Below, piece after piece: positions 34,454 to 42,819 of a stretch of 64,000 nucleotides of DNA. Origin of the DNA: Sandaracinaceae bacterium (GTDB taxonomy: Bacteria > Myxococcota_A > Polyangia > Polyangiales > Houyiibacteriaceae); assembly GCA_020633055.1 (NCBI GenBank), contig JACKEJ010000013.1:186001-250000 (forward strand), read 5' to 3'. Each line of letters begins with the position of its first letter. Positions within the stretch are counted from its first letter, which is position 1. A program made the translations under genes and the position numbers. The notes below the pieces were generated by a model. The model ran no database searches and was not told where the DNA came from. It saw only the letters and a list, made by a program, of their open reading frames with translations.

Positions 34454-35194
34454 TCAGTCGCGGTCGCAGTCGTAGTACCCGTCGTCCTGACGTGTGCACA
34501 CGAACATGGCACGGACGGTCTCGACGTCACGTGGGCCGTGGACCCCGGGTTCGCCCGTGTAGGCGAAGGTCTCGTCCGTGAGGGTCACCTGGATGCGCAC
34601 CCCCTGTGCCGTGCGCTGGAGCCGGCCCAGGCGGTAACCCACAGACGAACCGGGGATGTCGTAGGCCTCACCCAGCTCTCGGGTGGTGGTGTAGTCCACC
34701 CCTGGTGTGCGGACGACGAGATAGGCTCGCCGCGTCTCCCCATAGCTCGTGTCATCCACCACGAACTCGAGCACGTCGGCGCGAGCCGCCTCCGGGAGCG
34801 TCACCCCACCACGCAGGAACGCGCAGCTGCGCACCAAGTCGGGGTCGTCCACCAGATCGGCGCACAGCGCGGGGGCCGCCGCGGGGGTCATGTCGATGGG
34901 CTGGATGGGCTCGGTGGGCGCGGTGGACGCCTCGACCGGCTCGTCCGCTCCGGACGGGGGCTCGGAGTCGGCGACGGGCGCAGCGTCCGTCGCGGCTGGT
35001 TCGGCATTGGCATCGGCGGGCTCGCCCATCGGGTCGCCAGACGTGCCACTCGGGTGTTGCGCGCTCGCCTCCGCGCCGGCGGGCGACTCGGTGGGCGCGA
35101 GCGGCGCGCTGCTCCCACACCCAGACCACAGGGCCATCAGCGCGCACAGCGCCATGCGCCCGCGGCGGAGCGTGAAGCGTGGACAGTCACGCAT
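34454..35194 (-). CDS. Putative lipoprotein of unknown function
   Basis: This is a 246-residue protein. The signal segment MALCALMALWSGCGSS has a lipobox at Cys about 26. A long Ala/Pro/Glu/Asp-rich linker (about residues 30-105) separates the anchor from a compact C-terminal domain with Cys pairs (ALCADLVDDPDLVRSCAF and MFVCTRQDDGYYDCDRD), which could form disulfides. The domain contains VDDTSYGETRRAYLVVRTPGVDYTTTRELGEAYDIPGSSVGYRLG. I do not recognise the family. The ATG was chosen for the signal peptide. Confidence 0.65.
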   Translation of the reverse strand: MRDCPRFTLRRGRMALCALMALWSGCGSSAPLAPTESPAGAEASAQHPSGTSGDPMGEPADANAEPAATDAAPVADSEPPSGADEPVEASTAPTEPIQPIDMTPAAAPALCADLVDDPDLVRSCAFLRGGVTLPEAARADVLEFVVDDTSYGETRRAYLVVRTPGVDYTTTRELGEAYDIPGSSVGYRLGRLQRTAQGVRIQVTLTDETFAYTGEPGVHGPRDVETVRAMFVCTRQDDGYYDCDRD

Positions 35195-35337
35195 GGTCGT
35201 CACGGCGAGCGAGCTGGCCGGCGGGGGCGAGGAGGGCATGTCGGTGAGCACGGCCGAGTATACGCGCGCGGCACCGAGGGGCTGCCCGAGTGGGCCGGAC
35301 GCTGGGTCTGGTGTGAGAGACGTGTGGGGCGCCGCCC

Positions 35338-36609
35338 CTACCCGGGATGAAACGGCAGCCGCTCGTAGCCGCGCACGAACGCGGAGCGGGTGCGCTCGGC
35401 TCGCGCCAGATCCAGCTGGTACGCGGGGAAGCGCGCGAGCAGCTCCTCGAGCCCGATGCGCCCCATCATGCGCGCCAGGTGCGCGCCGATGCAGTGGTGC
35501 GGGCCCTGGGTGAAGCTCATGTGCCGCTGCACGTCGCGCGTGACGTCCAGCTCGTGCGCGCGCTTACCGTACTGGCGCGGGTCGCGGTTGGCGCTCGCGT
35601 ACAGCAGGTGCACCTTGGCCCCCTCGGGCAGCGTCTGGCCGTACAGCTCGAGCGGCGCGGTGAGCGTGCGCGACAGCCCCTGCACCGGCGCGTCGTAGCG
35701 CAGGAACTCGTCCACCGCGGGGCCGATGCGCTCGGGGTGGGCCAGCAGGTGCGCGCGCTGCGCCGGGTGTTCCTGCAGGCGCACCAGCGCGTTGGCCAGC
35801 ATGTGGTTGGTGGTGTCGTTGCCGCCGGCGATGAACACGAAGCAGAAGCCGAGGAGGTCCCAGTTGCTCAGCTTCTCGCCGTCCACCTCGGCCGCGCGCA
35901 AGGCGGAGAGCATGTCGTCACCCGGGTCGGTGCGGCGCCGCTCCAGCAGCTGGATGAAGTAGCCGAACAGCTGCGCCACGGCCTGCACCGCGTTCCCAAG
36001 GGAGGCCTCCTCCATGGAGCTGCTGGTGATGGCGGTGGACCACGGGTCGAAGCGCGCGCGGTCCTCGGGGGGCACGCCCAGCAGCTCGGCCAGCGCGAAG
36101 GTGGGGATGGGTGAGGTGTAGGCGCTCACGATGTCCACGTCCTCGCCCGCAGCACAGCGCGCCGCCACGTCGTCCACACGCGCCCGCACGAACGCGCGGA
36201 TGAGCGGCTCCATGGCCGACACCCGGTCGGGCGTGAAGCCCTTGGAGATGAGCCGCCGCAGGGCCGTGTGCTTGGGCGGGTCCATCATGATGAAGGTCGG
36301 GGCCAGCCCCAGGAGCTTCATCTCGTCCTTGATGAACGTCAGCCCGCGCGCGGACGAGTAGTGCGTGTAGTCGCGCGTGGCGCGGAACACGTCGTCGAAG
36401 CGCGAGAGCACCCAGAAGTCGCCCTCGTCGTGCCGGTACAGCGGCGCCTCCTCGCGCAGCCGCTCGTAGAGCGGGTACGGGTCGGGCAGCTCGCCCACCA
36501 CGAACGGGTCGTAGCGCAGCGGGCCCGGTGAGGACGCGTCGGCGACAGGCGCACCGGGGCCGGATGGGCTTTCGGGACCGTGGGTGCTGGGGCTCATGGT
36601 GGGCTGCAT
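35338..36609 (-). CDS. Cytochrome P450
   Basis: This is a 423-residue soluble bacterial class P450. The I-helix oxygen-binding motif is FIAGGNDTTNHM, the K-helix ExxR is in VDEFLRYDAPVQGLSRTL, and the haem loop is FTQGPHHCIGAHLARM. The meander arginine region RDPRQYGKRAHELDVTRD is present. Its size, lack of membrane anchor and the SRTLTAPLELYGQTLPEGAKV segment resemble the CYP107/CYP125-like bacterial group, but a family cannot be assigned. There is no adjacent redox partner. It is divergent from the CYP51-ferredoxin gene, with a 342-bp repeat element between the two. ATGs at 36609 and 36597 are both possible. Confidence 0.92.
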   Translation of the reverse strand: MQPTMSPSTHGPESPSGPGAPVADASSPGPLRYDPFVVGELPDPYPLYERLREEAPLYRHDEGDFWVLSRFDDVFRATRDYTHYSSARGLTFIKDEMKLLGLAPTFIMMDPPKHTALRRLISKGFTPDRVSAMEPLIRAFVRARVDDVAARCAAGEDVDIVSAYTSPIPTFALAELLGVPPEDRARFDPWSTAITSSSMEEASLGNAVQAVAQLFGYFIQLLERRRTDPGDDMLSALRAAEVDGEKLSNWDLLGFCFVFIAGGNDTTNHMLANALVRLQEHPAQRAHLLAHPERIGPAVDEFLRYDAPVQGLSRTLTAPLELYGQTLPEGAKVHLLYASANRDPRQYGKRAHELDVTRDVQRHMSFTQGPHHCIGAHLARMMGRIGLEELLARFPAYQLDLARAERTRSAFVRGYERLPFHPG

Positions 36610-36657
36610 GACGGCGTCTCCTCCACACAAGGTGCGCGTGGAGCGCGGGGTCGCGCA

Positions 36658-36679
36658 AGACAACTTTTTTATTTTGTCT
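36658..36679. promoter_or_regulatory. AT-rich inverted repeat upstream of the P450 gene
   Basis: AGACAA and TTGTCT are separated by ten A/T-rich bases. It lies about 50 bp upstream of the P450 start, in the only A/T-rich patch of the region. A regulator site or promoter is plausible; the evidence is composition and symmetry only. Confidence 0.35.
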
Positions 36680-36719
36680 CACCGCAGCGGTCTCGAAGGG
36701 CGGGATCCAACGCAGAAGT

Positions 36720-37061
36720 TGGGCACCCGAGATTGGAAGAGGCTGTTTGACGAGGTATCCCGATTTAGGGGCACCCCGGACTAAAGTCCGGGGCAGCGAT
36801 CCCAGGTGATCGCTCGCTCAAAGTCCGCCCCCTGCGGAGGCGGACTGCGTCTCGTGGACCGCTGTCGGGTGTTCGGCGGGACGGCTGCTGTCTTGGATTT
36901 GCGGTGGCGCCGAGCAAGACAGTCCTCCCCCTTGTGGGGAGGACTTTGGAGAGTGCCCGGCGGTAGCCGGGCGCTCGGAAGGATGCTGCCCCGGACTTTA
37001 GTCCGGGGTGCCCCAATTCAGGGGCAGGTTCTGAGACAGCCTCTTTGGTCCGGGGTGCCCC
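36720..37061. mobile_element. 342-bp structured repeat, copy 1 (MITE-like)
   Basis: This non-coding unit recurs at 51892-52233 with the same length and high identity in the core. It has nested terminal inverted repeats: an inner pair (GGGGCACCCCGGACT... at 36768 and ...AGTCCGGGGTGCCCC ending 37014) and an outer pair reading GGCACCC...GAGGCTGT at the left and ACAGCCTC...GGGGTGCC at the right. Inside are hairpins: AGTCCGCC/GGCGGACT, AGTCCTCCCC/GGGGAGGACT and GTGCCCGGC/GCCGGGCGC. There is no ORF. It fills the gap between the two divergent P450 genes (36610-37152). Confidence 0.8.
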
Positions 37062-37152
37062 GCTCCGGTCAGTGCCCGCTGAGCCCTCTGGCCGCTCCAA
37101 CAGAGCGTTCTGGCCGCTTGGGTGACCCCCCGGCGGGCCAGAACGGCCTACC

Positions 37153-38856
37153 ATGCCCTCACCGATGTCCAGCACCACCACCGCCTCCGCGGGCAAGACG
37201 CCCGTCGCCAAGCCCCCGAGCGGCACGGCCCCCGTCGACAAGGCGCCGCCTCGCCTGCGCGGCGGGCTGCCGTTCTTCGGGCACATGCTGCCGTTCGCCA
37301 AGAACCCCTACCACTTCATGCAGCGCGCCCACGACGAGGGCGGCGAGGTGGTGGAGTTCACCATGCTGGGCGCGAAGATCGTGCTGCTCACCGGCGAGCA
37401 GGCCAGCGAGGCGTTCTACCGCGCGCCGGACGAGCAGCTGGACCAGTCGGCCGCCTACCGCCTGATGGCGCCCATCTTCGGCGAGGGCCTGGTGTTCGAC
37501 GCGCCCATCGACCGCAAGAACGAGCAGCTGCGCATGCTCATGCCGTCGCTGCGCTTCGACGCCATGCGCAACCACTCTGCCAAGATCGTGGACGAGGTGC
37601 GCGGGATGTCCGCCGAGTGGGGCGACGTGGGCACTTTCGAGCTCGTCGACTTCATGAAGGAGCTGACCATCCGCACGGCCTCGCACTGCCTCTTGGGCCG
37701 CGAGTTCCGCTACGAGATCAGCGAGGAGTTCGCGTCCATTTACCACGACCTCGAGCAGGGCGTGCACCCGCTGGCCTACCACTACCCGAACTTCCCCATC
37801 CCCACCTTCCGGCGTCGCGACAAGGCCCGCGTGCGCCTGCAGGAGCTGGTCAGCGGCATCATCGCCAAGCGGCGCCAGCAGACGGACAAGCCCACGGACA
37901 TGTTCCAGAGCTTGATGGAGAACTCCTACGAAGACGGCAGCAAGCTCACCGACAACGAGATCACGGGCATGCTCATCGGCGCCGTGTTCGCCGGGCACCA
38001 CACCAGCTCGGGCACGGCTGCGTGGGTGCTGCTGGAGCTGCTGAAGCAGCCGGAGCTCATGCGCGAGGTGCGCGACGAGCTGGACGCGATCTACGGCGAG
38101 GACGGCGAGGTGACGTTCCAGTCGCTGCGCCAGATCCCCAAGCTGGAGGCCGTGGTGAAAGAGGTGCTGCGCCTGCACCCGCCGCTCATCGTGCTGATGC
38201 GCGAGGTCAGCCAGGACCTGCGCGTGGGCGACTACCTCATCCCGAAGGGGCGCATGGTGTGGGCCAGCCCGCCCGTCACGCACCGCATCGCATCGCTGTT
38301 CCCGGACCCGCAGCGCTTCGACCCCACGCGCTACAGCCCGGAGCGCGCCGAGGACAAGAACCTCAACGCGTACCAGCCGTTCGGCGGCGGGCGCCACAAG
38401 TGCTCGGGCAACGCCTTCGCCATCTTCCAGATCAAGGCCATCTTCGCGGTCATGCTGCGCGAGTGGGACTTCGAGCTGGTGAACGCGCCGGACACCTACG
38501 TGGACGACTACACACAGATGATCGTGCAGCCGCTGTCGCCGTGCCCGGTGCGCTTCAAGCGGCGCCTGCGCAAGACACGCGCCCCCGCGCTGAGCGACGT
38601 GAGCGCGGCGGAGACCCCGGCGAACCAAGTCGCCGTCGACGCAGAGGCCCCCGTCACGCGCTACCGCGCCGTGATCGACCTCGAGCTCTGCCAGGGGCAC
38701 AGCATGTGCGTGGGGGAGGCCCCCGAGATCTTCGCGTTCGACGGCATGCAGGCGCGCGTGGCCGACGGGGGCTTCGACGTGGGTCTGCTGGACGCAGCCG
38801 AGCGCGCGGTCGAGCACTGCCCCAACCGGGCCATCCACCTCGAGCCCATGCGCTGA
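37153..38856 (+). CDS. Sterol 14-alpha-demethylase (CYP51) fused to a C-terminal ferredoxin
   Basis: This is a 567-residue fusion. Residues about 30-470 are a CYP51: AYRLMAPIFGEGLVFD (B' region), FAGHHTSSGTAAW (I helix, about 279-291), KEVLRLHPPLIVLMR (ExxR), and FGGGRHKCSGNAFAIFQIKAIF with haem Cys about 417. These track Mycobacterium CYP51 closely in remembered alignment. After an Ala/Pro linker, residues about 503-567 form a small ferredoxin: Cys about 513, 519 and 556 in LCQGHSMCVGEAPE ... EHCPNRA, the three-Cys pattern of a 3Fe-4S type. The same fusion is known from Methylococcus capsulatus. It would remove the C14 methyl group of lanosterol-type sterols with its own electron donor. Confidence 0.93.
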   Translation: MPSPMSSTTTASAGKTPVAKPPSGTAPVDKAPPRLRGGLPFFGHMLPFAKNPYHFMQRAHDEGGEVVEFTMLGAKIVLLTGEQASEAFYRAPDEQLDQSAAYRLMAPIFGEGLVFDAPIDRKNEQLRMLMPSLRFDAMRNHSAKIVDEVRGMSAEWGDVGTFELVDFMKELTIRTASHCLLGREFRYEISEEFASIYHDLEQGVHPLAYHYPNFPIPTFRRRDKARVRLQELVSGIIAKRRQQTDKPTDMFQSLMENSYEDGSKLTDNEITGMLIGAVFAGHHTSSGTAAWVLLELLKQPELMREVRDELDAIYGEDGEVTFQSLRQIPKLEAVVKEVLRLHPPLIVLMREVSQDLRVGDYLIPKGRMVWASPPVTHRIASLFPDPQRFDPTRYSPERAEDKNLNAYQPFGGGRHKCSGNAFAIFQIKAIFAVMLREWDFELVNAPDTYVDDYTQMIVQPLSPCPVRFKRRLRKTRAPALSDVSAAETPANQVAVDAEAPVTRYRAVIDLELCQGHSMCVGEAPEIFAFDGMQARVADGGFDVGLLDAAERAVEHCPNRAIHLEPMR

Positions 38857-38860
38857 ACGG

Positions 38861-38893
38861 GGCCGCGCGACGAGCCGCTGCTCTTGCGCGGCC
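38861..38893 (+). terminator. Hairpin after the CYP51 fusion gene
   Basis: GGCCGCGC and GCGCGGCC pair perfectly around a 17-base loop, 5 bp after the stop codon. No T-run follows, so this is only a candidate terminator. Confidence 0.4.
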
Positions 38894-39029
38894 GTGGGCC
38901 TGCGCCCGCACAGGTCGGGTCATGTAGTCCGCTCAGCACGGAAGAATGAAGGAGAGATCCCCTCACCCTTCGCGTATCTTCGAGCGAGCCGGCCCATGGA
39001 CGAGGCCGGCACCACGTGGAGGTCATGCG

Positions 39030-41102
39030 ATGAGTGGGTGGAACCATAGGCTCGGTGCGTTGTTGTGCGCCCTCTCCGTGGGCGGCTGTACCGCCACGCT
39101 GGACAACCCGGTCGACCAGGGCATGGGCGGCGACCAAGGGGGCCCGGGCACGCTCGTGCCGGTCGACATCCAGGGCGAGGTGCTGCTCGCCAATGGCTAC
39201 CCGGGCCAGATCCTCCCGCTGTTCCGCGCGGAGATCTCCGCCGGGTCCGACCTCGGGCGCGTCGAGCTCTTCGCGCGCTTCTGCAGCGACGCGGCCTGCG
39301 CCTCGCCCATCGCGGTGGTGCCGTTGGTCATCGAAGGGGCCGATACGAACGGCCGCTACGTCCTCGCCAGCGCCGACACATCCGGCAACGGCTTCGCCAA
39401 GCCCTTCACCATCACGCAGGCGCCGCTCGGCGCGTCGTTCGTGCAGATCATCGGCGACACGGAGTTCAGCGCGCGCGCTGGTCTCGGCACGTGCTCGTCC
39501 ACGGCGGACTGCCCGGCCGACTTCGACGTGCTCTCCATCGCGGGGTTCACGGTGGGCCAGAACGTCGACGGAACCACCGTGCAGCCCGCGCCCGCCACGG
39601 TCGCCCTCAACGTGCCGGCGCGCGACGCGCAGCTGAGCCTGAGCGACACCTTCTACCTGGGGCACCTGCAGTTCGACCGCGGTCCGCTCGCGGCGCCCGC
39701 CCCGGCCGACGACGGCACGCTGGTGATGGCGATCTCGAACGCGGCGGACACCTACCGCAACCTGATTGGCCTGGTGGACCTGAGCGACGCGAGCGCCACG
39801 CCCGGCGCGCTGAGCCCGGCCTCGTACACGCTGCAGAAGGACGGCGCCGACTTCGAGGGCGACGTGTGCGGGCTCATCCGCGGCGGCAGCGACCTGTTCG
39901 CCGTCGGCATCGACGACGCGGGCGCCAACGTCTTCCGCCTGTCGGGCAGCACGGGGCAGCAGAGCTCGGACGTGCCCGTGGTGGTCATGCCGCCCAGCAA
40001 CGCGAGCGACCCCCAGACCTACCCGCGCCCCTGCCGCGGCGTGTTCGGCAGCCTGGGCGGGGTCGACCACCTGTACCTGCTGCAGTTCTCGGGCGCGGGC
40101 TCGACCACCACCTCGTACCCCTTCCCGTTCTACGACGTGGACCTGACCAACGGCGGGTACAGCACGCCGCTGACCGACACCGACCTGGCCCTGCGCGCCA
40201 TCGCGCTGGACGGCACGGACCACCTGTTCGCGGTGGACATGAGCTGGTCGAAGGACTCGGACGACAACGGCGTGGGCTTCGACCGCATCTTCGAGCTCAC
40301 GCGCGACGCGATGGGCCACGTGACGGGCAGCACGGCCACGGTCACGGCGCTCACCTCCGACGAGCCGTGCGGTGCGCAGGTGAACTGGCCCTCGGGCGCG
40401 GCCGTCGTCTCGCTCAACGGGGCGTCGCGCCTGCTGGTCGGGCACGACACGGGTGTGGCCGTGTTCGACCCCGCGAACCTGGCGAACGCGCCCACGGACC
40501 TGCCGCTCACGGGCTTCGGGCAGCTCTTCGCCGAGCTGGTGCCCAGCCCCGACCAGACGCGCCTCTACGCCCTGCCGCAGTGCAAGGCGGTCAACACGGC
40601 CACCACCTTTCGGCTCCCCTACGGTCAGGCCACCGAGGCGTCCGACACCAACCTGGTGGCCATCCTCGACCTCACCGGCGCGTCGCTGGCCGTGGCCAGC
40701 ACCACGCTCGACATCGACGGCAACGGCACGCCCGACCACGGCATCGACCTCGACTACTGGTTCTTGAAGCGCTTCATCCGCGACCACGGCACGACGCTGC
40801 CGATCCCCCCCGTGGTGTTCACGGGACCGCAGCTGGCGGTGGGCGAGAGCATGCTGTTCGTGCGGGGCAGCGGCATCCAGGGCAACGGCAGCAGCGCCAT
40901 CTCGTCGTCGGGCTTGGGGCAGGTGCAGGACGTGGGCTTCTTCGACCTGAGCACGGGGCGCGGCATCGTGTTCGGCGACTACATCCCGTGGACCGACGGA
41001 CTCAGCTCCGAGGCCGGCACGGGCACGGGCATCTGGGGCTACGACGTGCACGCGGGGCAGGAGTCGTCGGTGGGCGCGCTGGTGTATCTTCCCGCGCCAT
41101 GA
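39030..41102 (+). CDS. Large lipoprotein of unknown function
   Basis: This is a 690-residue protein. The ATG has a good Shine-Dalgarno (TGGAGGT, spacing about 6). The signal peptide ends in the lipobox SVGGCTA, followed by a Gly/Asp linker. The mature chain is beta-rich with repeated blade-like segments (DDGTLVMAISNAADTYRNLIGLVDLSDAS, HLYLLQFSG, LFAVDMSWSKDSDDNGVGFDRIFELTRD, NLVAILDLTGASLAV), which suggests a beta-propeller. Cys pairs (FCSDAACASP, GTCSSTADCPADFD) could be disulfides. No family recognised. It lies between the CYP51 fusion and the TetR gene; its TGA overlaps the TetR ATG, so the two are cotranscribed. Confidence 0.75.
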   Translation: MSGWNHRLGALLCALSVGGCTATLDNPVDQGMGGDQGGPGTLVPVDIQGEVLLANGYPGQILPLFRAEISAGSDLGRVELFARFCSDAACASPIAVVPLVIEGADTNGRYVLASADTSGNGFAKPFTITQAPLGASFVQIIGDTEFSARAGLGTCSSTADCPADFDVLSIAGFTVGQNVDGTTVQPAPATVALNVPARDAQLSLSDTFYLGHLQFDRGPLAAPAPADDGTLVMAISNAADTYRNLIGLVDLSDASATPGALSPASYTLQKDGADFEGDVCGLIRGGSDLFAVGIDDAGANVFRLSGSTGQQSSDVPVVVMPPSNASDPQTYPRPCRGVFGSLGGVDHLYLLQFSGAGSTTTSYPFPFYDVDLTNGGYSTPLTDTDLALRAIALDGTDHLFAVDMSWSKDSDDNGVGFDRIFELTRDAMGHVTGSTATVTALTSDEPCGAQVNWPSGAAVVSLNGASRLLVGHDTGVAVFDPANLANAPTDLPLTGFGQLFAELVPSPDQTRLYALPQCKAVNTATTFRLPYGQATEASDTNLVAILDLTGASLAVASTTLDIDGNGTPDHGIDLDYWFLKRFIRDHGTTLPIPPVVFTGPQLAVGESMLFVRGSGIQGNGSSAISSSGLGQVQDVGFFDLSTGRGIVFGDYIPWTDGLSSEAGTGTGIWGYDVHAGQESSVGALVYLPAP

Positions 41103-41701
41103 GCCAGGACAGTGACGCGAGCCCGGTGGAGCGCATCTTGGACGCCGCCGGGCGCGTCATCGTGGCGCAGGGGGTCGTGAAGGCGCGCGTGGGGCACATC
41201 GCAGACGAAGCGGGGCTCGGGCGCGCCACGCTCTACCGCTACTTCGGAACGCGCGAGGACGTGTTCGTGGCCTATGCCGAGCGCGAGATGGACCGCTTCC
41301 TGGCCGAGCTGCTGGTGGTGGCGGGGCGCAAGCGCAGCGTGCGCGCGCGGGTCATCGAGGCCGTGGCGTTCGCGGTGGAGGGCATCGCCACGCGGCCCCC
41401 CATGGCCGCCTTCTTCGCGCCCGACGCGCTCGCCATCGCGGCGCTGATCCCGGCGCGCAGCACGCGCCTCCTGCCCCACGCGCTCGAGGCCCTGCGCGCG
41501 CTGCTGACCCCGGCCGACGGGTGCGCGGGGCTGGCCGAGGACACCAACGTGGCCGCGCTGGGCGAGTGGCTGGTGCGCATGGTGCTCTCGCTCGCGATGC
41601 TGCCCTACCCGCCACGACAGGGCGCCCCGCTGCGCGCGTTCATCGGCGCGTTGCTGCCCGCCGAGGGGCTCTTCGCGGCGTCCGCTCCGGCGCGTGACTG
41701 A
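41099..41701 (+). CDS. TetR-family transcriptional regulator
   Basis: This is a 200-residue protein. The N-terminal helix-turn-helix is typical: RILDAAGRVIVAQGVVKARVGHIADEAGLGRATLYRYFGTREDVFVAYAEREM, with the recognition helix GRATLYRYF. The C-terminal ligand-binding part is variable and Ala/Leu-rich. It overlaps the stop of the large lipoprotein gene by 4 bp (ATGA). As TetR proteins usually act locally, candidate targets are its own operon, the CYP51 fusion or the isomerase-like gene downstream. I see no obvious palindrome next to it. Confidence 0.9.
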   Translation: MSQDSDASPVERILDAAGRVIVAQGVVKARVGHIADEAGLGRATLYRYFGTREDVFVAYAEREMDRFLAELLVVAGRKRSVRARVIEAVAFAVEGIATRPPMAAFFAPDALAIAALIPARSTRLLPHALEALRALLTPADGCAGLAEDTNVAALGEWLVRMVLSLAMLPYPPRQGAPLRAFIGALLPAEGLFAASAPARD

Positions 41702-41716
41702 AGTACACTGCGGCGC

Positions 41717-42739
41717 GTGCCGTCGTCTGCGCCGAGCTCCATCTCCGCCCGCTTGATCCAGCCGCTGCTGCGCGAGTGGGAGGCGGGCGGGCGCGACCTG
41801 CGCGTGCTGGAGAAGCGCCTGGGCGTGGACCTCGAGCTTACGGCGCGCATCGACGGGCGCATCGCGTACGAGATGTGGGCCGACGTGCGCCTGTTCTGCG
41901 TGGAGGAGACCAAGGACCCGAGCTTCCCGCTGCGCGCCACGGAGCGCCTCGACGCGCGCAGCCTGCCCCTCGAGCTGTACCTGGTGGGCTCGCAGCCCAC
42001 GCTGCGGGAGGGCGCGCGCTACGCGATGCCCTTCGGGAGCTCGCTGGTGGACGGCCTCGCGGTGCACCTGGCGCACGACGGGCAGAGCGGCTTCGCGGAC
42101 TTCCGGCGGCACGACGAGCCCTTCTACCCGCCGGAGCTGGCCGAGTACTTCCTGCTGTGCCTGTGGCGCTTCACGCGCTTGGTGGCCCCCGCCTCGCCAC
42201 CCGCGCGGGCGGTGACGTTCACGCACCGCTTCCCACGGCACGGGAGCAGCCTGGAGGAGTTCTTCGGCGCGCCCGTGCACCTGGGCGCGGCCGAGGTGGG
42301 CTTCCGCTTCGAGCTGCCCAACGTGGACCTGCCCGTCGCCTCGGCGGACCCGGGGCTGGGGCAGCTGCTGGCGCACCGCGCGCAGGCGCAGCTGGCCGAG
42401 AACACGGCGGCCTTCACGCTACGCGACCGGGCGCGGCACTGGCTGCGCGCCAACCTGCGAGGGGACGACGCGCTCGGCGCCCGCCTGGCCAAGGCCATGA
42501 AGCTGAGCGAGCGCAGCCTGCGGCGACAGCTGGCCGAGCAGGACAGCAGCGTGCGCGCCCTGGTGGACGACGCGCGCCGCGAGCGCGCCATCGAGCTGAT
42601 GGAGCGCGGCAAGGTCAACCTGGACGCCATCGCCGAGGAGCTGGGCTACGGCAACGCCGGGGCGTTCGGGCGCGCGTTCCGTCGCTGGACGGGGCAGACG
42701 CCCTCGGCCTTCCTGGAGCAGCGCCGGGGCCGCGGATAG
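41717..42739 (+). CDS. AraC-family transcriptional regulator
   Basis: This is a 340-residue protein. The N-terminal two thirds match the arabinose-binding-like domain found in OruR-type AraC regulators: DLRVLEKRLGVDLE, RIAYEMWADVRLFCVEETKDPSFPLRATE, GARYAMPFGSSLVDGLAVHLAHD. The C-terminal double helix-turn-helix is LGARLAKAMKLSERSLRRQLAEQDSSVRALVDDARRERAIELMERGKVNLDAIAEELGYGNAGAFGRAFRRWTGQTPSAF. A GTG start 15 bp after the TetR stop is used. The inducer is unknown; it sits directly upstream of the EBP-like gene and may control it. Confidence 0.9.
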   Translation: MPSSAPSSISARLIQPLLREWEAGGRDLRVLEKRLGVDLELTARIDGRIAYEMWADVRLFCVEETKDPSFPLRATERLDARSLPLELYLVGSQPTLREGARYAMPFGSSLVDGLAVHLAHDGQSGFADFRRHDEPFYPPELAEYFLLCLWRFTRLVAPASPPARAVTFTHRFPRHGSSLEEFFGAPVHLGAAEVGFRFELPNVDLPVASADPGLGQLLAHRAQAQLAENTAAFTLRDRARHWLRANLRGDDALGARLAKAMKLSERSLRRQLAEQDSSVRALVDDARRERAIELMERGKVNLDAIAEELGYGNAGAFGRAFRRWTGQTPSAFLEQRRGRG

Positions 42740-42819
42740 GCGCTAGAGGCCGCTACGGCATGACCTTCTGGCCGCTTCGGCCGTGGTCCCCCGTTGCGCG
42801 TGGGCCATGCTGCGAGTCC

